Assembly: GCF_018446385.1 (NCBI RefSeq)
Contig: NC_056000.1
Span: 55,832,722 to 55,896,721, forward strand
DNA from: Zingiber officinale
Lineage: Eukaryota; Streptophyta; Magnoliopsida; Zingiberales; Zingiberaceae
Reading direction: 5' to 3'
DNA: 64,000 nucleotides
The notes beneath the pieces are model-generated. The model saw only the letters and a list, made by a program, of their open reading frames with translations. It had not been told where the DNA came from and did no database searches. Below are positions 57,380 through 64,000 of this stretch, piece by piece. Both the position numbers and the translations under genes were made by a program. Within the stretch, counting starts at the first letter, position 1. The number at the start of each line of letters is the position of its first letter.

Positions 57380-60300
57380 ATGGAACTCAAGGAAGAAACG
57401 ATATTTCAACATGATAGTTGCAGCAACAAAAGGAACTCATGCTCTTCCATCTGTGATGAAAATTTAGAGACATCACGGGCATCAGCTTGTAGTACAGAAA
57501 AGGATGTGGATATTTTAATGTGTAGAGTTTGCCATTGTCTCGAACCTGACATCAGGGGAGATGCTGCTTTAGAATTTTTAAATATTATCCCTCCATCACA
57601 AGGATTATCAGAAATCAACAATGACCGAAATTCATATGACGAACTTCCTCAAAAATGGACTGTAAAAGGATCCATCAATAACAAGTCTTCTCAGGAGGAT
57701 ACTGATTTTATTCAGTTTATAAGTCCTGAAGGTGAGATATTGGTTTGCAGTGCTGATGTAGAATCAGGTTCATGCCTTTGTCATGACACAATCATAGATC
57801 TAGGATGCTCTTGCAAAAACGATCTTTCTCATGCTCATTATGCTTGTGCACTTAAGTGGTTTATAAGTCATGGTTCCACTGTATGTGAGATCTGCGGAAG
57901 TTTAGCTAAAAATGTACGAGTAGAGGATTTTAGAAAGGTTGTGGCTTCCTTAAAAGACTATGAAGAACTAAGGGATAGAACAGTCACAGGAGAACCTACT
58001 TATATAAACATGGAGGCAAGTTCTGGTATTGATCCTGATGCTGTTGCTGCTATTAGAAGGCAAAGACTTAGTGAGATATCATTGTGGTTCAATCCTCATA
58101 ATAATACTGCATCAATCTCCCAGGAGGCTGTAGAGGAAGTGCCATATAATCCAATAGAAAATGTTGTAACTAGGGACACACAAATAAACAAGTCAGCTTT
58201 GGAGCACTCAGGAATTTTAGTTGTTACTGGTCTGCTCACCGTTATTCTTTTCTGGTTTGTTGCTCCTCGAATCGGAAAGGTATGCCCTAAAACTGTGTTT
58301 CTTTAGAGTTTCTATAACTTGTGCATGAGTTTGTATTTATTTTTTTTCAATGGAGGAATAAAATCTATGTGGCTGAGCATAGTCGTTTGTACAAACATAG
58401 CTTGATGATCATGGTATTTTTGTTTGGTAACTAAAAGGCCTGCTGGCAACAAATTTGGATTTGCCAGATTTGTTCCTGTAGCTATTTCCTTGATAGTCAA
58501 ATTGTATTTGTTGCTCTTCTTTACCTGTTCGACATAGTACCTAAATATCAAGTTTCTTTCTATTTTTGCAGAAAGGTGCAAAATTTGGTTTCCATATTCT
58601 TCTTGGAGGGCTATGTGTGTTGGCAGTAGTGATCTTTGTTAGATTTGTAAGTATACCTTTGTCTTATTTCCATTTATACTTTAGAGGTCACTAACCATTT
58701 AACATGCATTAATGTAAGAGCAAAAGAGTGTTAGGGAACCTATTTCTACTGTCATTAAGTCAAGGATTTGAAGGAGATTTGGTTGATGTTCCTTTGCGAA
58801 GTGTCCTAATTCTTCCTCTTTTCATGAAAAATATGTAGAGGCAAGGGAAAGTAGATAATATTATATTGCTTATGGGATAATCATTGCATGGTGCATGTAA
58901 TACTTGTTAAAAATTTCATATACTATGGGACACTATTGGGTAAATCAACAAAATTCGATACTACTAATCTGTGCCATTGGTAATGTCTATTGTGTTGCAT
59001 GTGTCAGTTATACCGATTTTGACGCTTGACCTTCCTTGGCATACTAGGATTCTTATCAAGATTTTTTTGCAGTTGTTTCTTTAAAATTTTAATTCTTGTG
59101 AAAGTGCATTAAATGAGTAAGGCAACATGCTTTAACACATGTCAAAACATACTAAGTACCAGTGCAATATAATACGATAAATTTAATTCAATTACCTATC
59201 AAATTGCCAGTTCTATTTTTATAATTAAATAGATTAAGTGAAATTGTATTTAAGGAATAAATACGAAAGTGACTAGGGAAGTAGAGTATTGAATAACTTA
59301 TGAAGTTATTCAATTTGATACTTAAAACCAAAAAAAAAATCTAATCAATGGAGGATAAACACTCTAATCATTTTATAAAAATAAAGGAGACGTATAAAAT
59401 GGTATGAATTAAAGGGATATTAAGCTAATGAGTCATACCATGAAATTTCGAAAAAAAGTGAGTAAAAGATTGAGGAAGGAGGCTACAATGACCAAAAATC
59501 AATTTGGATTCAAGAAGGTCGATGATGTAAGTTATACATCTCTTCGGGAGAAATACTTACATATGGTATTCATCGACCTAGAAAAAGTTTATAACAAAGT
59601 TTCAATGGAAATTATATGAAGAATTCTAGAAGAGAAAAATGTTAGCACAGTGTATATTGAAACAACTAAGGATATGTATGTAGATGTGATTAGTGAAGAA
59701 TCTAGGTGGATTAACTTAGGTGTTTTCTATAAATATAGGGTTCCATCCAGGGTTTAAAATTTCGACCCATGCCGAGGTTTTGATCTCAAACTGGAATGAT
59801 ACGGTTTCGGTATCATATCGTGTCGTGCTGATACAGTTTCGATATTTTTTATTTATATATAGTAATTATAAGATAAATATGTTTGTGGTATATATAAAAA
59901 TAAGTTGTATATTGATTTATTATAAGTTCTCAATTATTGAATAATTTAATATTATTAGAAAAAATAATTAAAAATAGTTTTATTTAAATAGAATTGATAT
60001 ATCAATAATTCAAATTAAAATGGATCTATCTAATATAAATATAATTTATTAGAATTTAAAAAAAATAGAATTTTTAAAATTTTTTAGAATTTTTAAAGAA
60101 TTTTTTAAAAAAAATAAAATGAAATTTAAAATAATACAAAATAATAAAAAAAACATTAGAATATAAATAAGAATTATTAGATTTTTAAATTTTTAAATGA
60201 AATTTAAAATATTATTTTTTCAGAATATTAATTAATAAAATTTATTAAATTTATTTTAATTTTAAATATATTTTTTATATATTTTATTAGGATAATTTAA

Positions 60301-62042
60301 TTAGGGTTTATAAAAGCTTTTTCGAAATATCACACATCCTTAGAATTGTTTAAATTAATTAAATAAAATAATTAATTATTGAAAAAGAAAAAAATCGCAG
60401 ACGCGAGATCGTCCGCGATCATCGTCCAATCCCCGCGCGGGGACGGAACGACATTTCATTCCTTGGTTCTATCTACAATCAACTCTAAGTCTCTATCTTT
60501 TTATATTAATTATGGATGAACAACACATCCAAGACACATATTATCATAATGCATGTTATTTGTCGATGATATTATTTTGATAGATAAGGCACATTACCAT
60601 AATTTTGTAGTAATATTAAAAGTAGTAAGATAATTATTAAGATAAGAAATAACAAGTTACCTATAACTGAGAGCTTCAAATATTTAAATTTTTTTTTACG
60701 AAAGGACGGAGGGATTGAGAGACGTCTTTTATAAAATACAAATAGGATGATTGAAATAAAAGAAAGCGCTAGGTGTTCTTTGTGATCATAAGGTATTTCT
60801 AAAAATTAAAAAGGAAGTTCTATAAAATGACGCTTAGACCTATTGTGTTATATCAAGCTGCACACACGATCAAAAGATAAGAGTTGTAAAGATGAGGATG
60901 TTAACATTTGAGAGAAAGTCAGAGTTGCGCCGATTGAGGGAAAACCCGAGATATATATTTAAGATGGTACGAACATGTATCAAGACAATCAATAAATGTT
61001 CAGTTAAGCAGTATGAAACTATAACAAATACACATATTAAATGAGGGAGAGAAAGATCAAAAAAGATTTGGTCATGAATGATAAAATAGGATAAAATTTA
61101 TTTAAATATAGATGATGATATAGTAGAGGATATAGTTTAATAACGTAGGCGGATCCATATAACCAACCTCATTTAGTGAGATAAGACTTAGTTGTTGTTG
61201 AATTGTTTTTTGTATTTTGTTGTTTTCTTTGTGTATGTTTCAAGAATAATAAGTGAATTCAAAAGAGGAAGAATCCAATCCCTTCAAAAGAAGCAAAATC
61301 GAACTCTTAAAAAGGCGGCAGAATGGATCTCTGAAATTGTATTTGAAAAAATCATGTTAAACTCCTATTTAAATGCACCTCATCTCATGTAAATATGTGA
61401 TCAGTGTTCTTACACCAACCTTGCATGTCTACACTGCAAACTGTTTTAAAATGTTTTTGAAGAGTATCACTCTGGAGACCATATTTACTATTTTTATTTT
61501 GTTCTGTTGTTTTAGGCAATTGGGCTTCGCCAATTCTATTTGCTTTCATGTCATGCAATATACATAATGACGCGATCTGACAAGAACTTATTTTGGATCT
61601 AGCTGGTAGTTTCACTACCAAAAGTTATTTTCGTTTATACATGCAATAGTTTGGAAAATGGACCCCACCTAGTGGGATAAAGTTTTGTTGTTGTTGTTGT
61701 ATGCAATGATAGTTTGAAAATAAAAGCTATTATGATTCCAACAACCCAGAAGACAGTAATAACAGCTGGCAGATCAGTTATATATATTCCTAGGTTATAA
61801 GTAGGCAACTTGATATTGTATTTGGAAAGCTGTTATGACAAAAAGGGACCTTTTGTCTAAGTTCCTCTATTTGTAGTACAAGAAAGACTGCCCTTTTAAA
61901 GGAACAATTCTCTTTGTCATTGCAGATAATGCCAACCAGATTCAAACATGGGTTAACGCGCTATTGGGCAATCTTGTTTGTGTTTTGGTTTCTTGCTTTT
62001 GCAATTTGGGCTACTCGGACCCACAATATCCGTGCAAAATAA
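57380..62042 (+). CDS. RING-CH (RINGv) zinc-finger membrane protein, three coding exons
   Basis: Exons 57380-58279, 58572-58646 and 61926-62042, all phase 0 with GT-AG borders, give 363 residues. Zinc ligands fit the C4HC3 RINGv pattern: C48-x2-C51, C143-x-C145, H153, C156, and C169-x2-C172 (GCSCKNDLSHAHYACALKWF, then CEICG). The spacing between the first Cys pair and C143 is 91 residues, far above the usual 10-45. The conserved plant segment DPDAVAAIRRQRLSEISLWF follows, then three hydrophobic segments (about 279-296, 305-325 and 338-353). Related proteins are E3 ubiquitin ligases anchored in endomembranes; substrate and membrane are unknown. Intron 2 (3.28 kb) carries a LINE and other insertions. 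The start is the first ATG after an acceptor-like site; no upstream in-frame ATG was chosen. Confidence 0.93.
59428..61200 (+). mobile_element. RTE-type LINE remnant in intron 2 of the RING-CH gene
   Basis: A reverse-transcriptase fragment, SHTMKFRKKVSKRLRKE, then ENQFGF-like text and LHMVFIDLEKVYNKVSMEII, where RTE elements have the catalytic FIDLEKAYD box (here Asn replaces Asp). YIETTKDMYVDV follows. After an insert the RT resumes near 60480 (STLSLYLFILIMDEQHIQ, then a decayed LFADDI-like box near 60560). Decayed C-terminal text and the RTE tail (GGATCCATATAACCAACCTC, then TTG repeats) end it at about 61196. Many stops; inactive. Same strand as the host gene. Confidence 0.82.
59757..60472. 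mobile_element. AT-rich MITE-like insert within the LINE
   Basis: About 715 bp interrupts the LINE's RT between GFHPG and STLSLYLF. The outer bases look like a weak terminal inverted repeat (AAAATTTCGACCCATGCC against GAAATGTCGTTCCGTCCC on the opposite strand). The flanks ggttccatcc / ggttctatct look like a degenerate 9-10 bp target duplication. It contains 'GATACGGTTTCGGTATCAT' near the left and an AT-rich core. Class uncertain; a Mutator-like MITE is possible. Confidence 0.5.
61661..61701 (+). mobile_element. Minimal RTE/SINE tail insertion
   Basis: Only ~40 bp: CCCCACCTAGTGGGATAAAG plus a (TTG)n tail. The left flank atgcaatagtttggaaaat (61642-61660) recurs with small changes at 61702-61722. 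An extreme 5' truncation of an RTE LINE or a partner SINE, in intron 2 of the RING-CH gene. Confidence 0.72.
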
Positions 62043-64000
62043 TCCTGCCTTGACGTGCTGGGAAGGTCCATACTTTCATTTGCATGTGAAAGCAGTGACT
62101 GCAGGACAACTGCATTCTGAAAGGTGATGTCCAATCATCAGTTGACATTCAAACTAAATGTTTGGACTCTTGCCAGCCGGTAGTTTTGACAGGAGAGGTC
62201 TATAGTTTTTGCTGGATCACAGGTAGGTATCCTGCTGCACCCAGGTAAACCTTGTATGAAACTTGTTTATAGAATCAAGTGGTAATTTAGTAGTTGTTTA
62301 CCGCAATGCTCTTTTGCCTTCTTGGTAATGATTTCTTCTTTTTTCTTGGTAATACGCCAAATTGTGAGTTTTGAACGTAATCAAACCATCTAGAATCCCG
62401 ATCCATTTTTTCATGCCTCTGGCAAAGTGTGCCTGGGAGTGCTGTAAAGTCATTATCCCTCCCATGGAATGTAGTATTTCTACAAGTGAGTTTGTGGTTC
62501 TGCTAGATTGTTAAGTATCTTGTGTTGTACATAAATAACATGAAATAAGTCTGTTATTTTGACTTGGCTTAAATGGGCATGCTGCAACTTTTTGTATGAT
62601 ACACATCATATATTCTGTTTTTGTCAGTTTCAGTTTGACCTTATACTCTTTGATAGCACAAAAGATGATGTCAGCTGCATGAGCTCTGGCCTCCTCATCA
62701 GCCATGCTTTTGAAGGTAATCCTTAGCCCTTTCGCCTTTCACAACAGTAGTTTGTTTTATACATGGTAAGTTTGTTGGTGTCAACTGACTCAGTTGGTAA
62801 GGAACTTAGTTGATATTGCCAACGCTTTGGGCACATAATCGGCCTTCACCAAAAAGGAAAACTTGAGGGCTTGCATGATAAAAATGGTAAGTTTATCTTA
62901 GATAGAGGGAGAAGATTTATGTTGGATTTCCAAGGAAGGATTTATGAGTAGTGATTAGATGCTAGTTATGCAATTTGCTGAGTGATGACTGAATTAGCAT
63001 ATATAACAGTTGGTACACTAGATTCGATTCACATTTTGAACAGGATACAATCCATGCGTGTTGGATCTGATCAATGAATAGCTTGACTTGTATGTTCCAG
63101 GTGGTTCATACTGTAGCTAAGACAGGCCACACTTAATTGTTTGAAGCACCTCCGTTTACTCTAAGGAAGAAAAGGTGGATGGATATAAATGTGGAAAAAA
63201 AACAAAGTGAATGTAAATGAAGATTTCTTATCTTCTTTTATATACATCCATTTGTTCTTTAAATTTTCATCCATCTACCTATTCGTTCTTGAGAGTAAAT
63301 GGAGACGAAAACTGTCATGTGGTGATTTCCCATAGAGCATGCTTTTGTACCACACTTTTGAAAGGTAGTTTGTCCATAAAACAACCAACATTTCGCCATT
63401 TTGGATACCTCTAATCCTACTTCAACCCATTTTCCTTGAAATTCATTCAGACACAGTCCCATTTTAACTTTCATATCTCACTAAAGTTTGCTTGTATTCT
63501 GGTGAATTGAACTCGTTTGATCCCGCTTCGTCTGCTCAAACGGTTAGGGGTAGTTTGGGCCAAATCGAACTAAGTAAACCTCAACATCCCTCTTCTCAAT
63601 ATCTGCTTTCGCCACTTCGGAGTTGAGGTCCAAGCTAGATATCAAGGTTGATGAATCTCTGTAAATTATAATTTCTGTCCTAATAAAACCTTGTTACGGT
63701 GCAGTATTCTGATCATATATATTATGTTGGTTGGATGCATATCTGCTGTTTGTGTATACGAATAAGATTTATAAACTTATGTGGTTACTTAGATAAATGT
63801 TTCGTGTTCATTTATAAATATAGTCAGGAGAGTTCGATTGGTTATAATTAAAGAGACAAGTGAGAAACATCAAATAAATTTAATCTATTTAAATATGACG
63901 TATCATAGTCTTTATATAACTGATTTTGATTAATTGAAATAAATACGGTATGATGTTTTAAAAACAAAAACAAAAAAAAACAGATGATTGTTGTTTAAGG
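62043..64000. other. 3' UTR and downstream flank of the RING-CH gene
   Basis: The 3' UTR runs on from the stop codon; no polyadenylation point could be fixed. Beyond it are short frames (minus 62511-62705, plus 63217-63414) with no domain and no splice support. No further gene recognised. Confidence 0.55.

Noticed and set aside
59289..59313. Perfect 11-bp inverted repeat TTGAATAACTT / AAGTTATTCAA
   Set aside because: Isolated AT-rich hairpin in an intron with no flanking duplication; likely chance.
62511..62705. Minus-strand 64-residue ORF starting MADEEARAHAADII
   Set aside because: It starts with ATG, but no splice sites, homologous family or continuation were found in the 3' flank of the RING-CH gene.
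62773..62835. tRNA-like phrase CTCAGTTGGTAAGG
   Set aside because: Resembles a box A, but no box B or cloverleaf follows; too weak to call a tRNA or SINE.

Overview
The window is nuclear DNA of a seed plant. The evidence is three spliced genes with GT-AG introns, a plastid-targeted protein, and dense Ty1-copia retrotransposons, tRNA-derived SINEs, an RTE-type LINE and MITEs. The retrotransposon style suggests a monocot, but the species cannot be fixed from the sequence.

Positions 1 to about 43,100 are almost all retrotransposon. (1) 1-541 is a decayed SIRE-type gag piece, followed by AT-rich sequence. (2) 1591-11489 is an Angela-like copia array in which a truncated upstream copy and a full-length copy share one LTR (RNase H end, LTR, internal region, LTR). 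(3) 11945-43080 is one old copia element (called Copia-D here), split by a stack of later insertions: a solo LTR in its gag-protease region (15023-16333); a solo LTR (LTR-X, 16395-28070, TSD gacac) that itself holds a 9.8-kb Tork-like copia element on the minus strand (16688-26493); and a minus-strand SIRE-type element (28114-40588, TSD gtttt). That last element contains a plus-strand SIRE-type element (about 29080-38490), whose gag is split by a further solo LTR (30447-32454, TSD gtgat/gtgac). Coding sequence of Copia-D and of the inner gag resumes across these insertions, which supports the nesting order.

Positions 43,400 to 64,000 are gene space. Two genes lie on the minus strand: a small plastid membrane protein (coding exons 45741-46559, inferred 5' UTR exon near 48479-48640), and UTP11, a component of the U3 snoRNP / SSU processome (eight coding exons 50114-53661, inferred 5' UTR exon 55976-56240). 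On the plus strand, head to head with UTP11, is a membrane-anchored RING-CH (RINGv) zinc-finger protein (exons 57380-58279, 58572-58646, 61926-62042). Introns of all three carry small elements: a SINE and a TAA-flanked MITE in the UTP11 5' UTR intron, an RTE LINE split by a MITE-like insert in intron 2 of the RING-CH gene, and an RTE tail in the 5' UTR intron of the plastid gene.

The least explained structures are these. Lineage-specific GC-rich palindrome blocks sit just upstream of the TATA box in several different LTRs. The same arrangement occurs inside the inner SIRE element, directly before its envelope-like third ORF, and looks like an internal promoter. A 1.27-kb A/T-only array lies where that element's pol should be. 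Terminal TG/CA dinucleotides and sense codons are repeatedly lost by C-to-T or G-to-A changes, as expected for methylated elements. All comparisons were made by eye; no alignment or database search was run.
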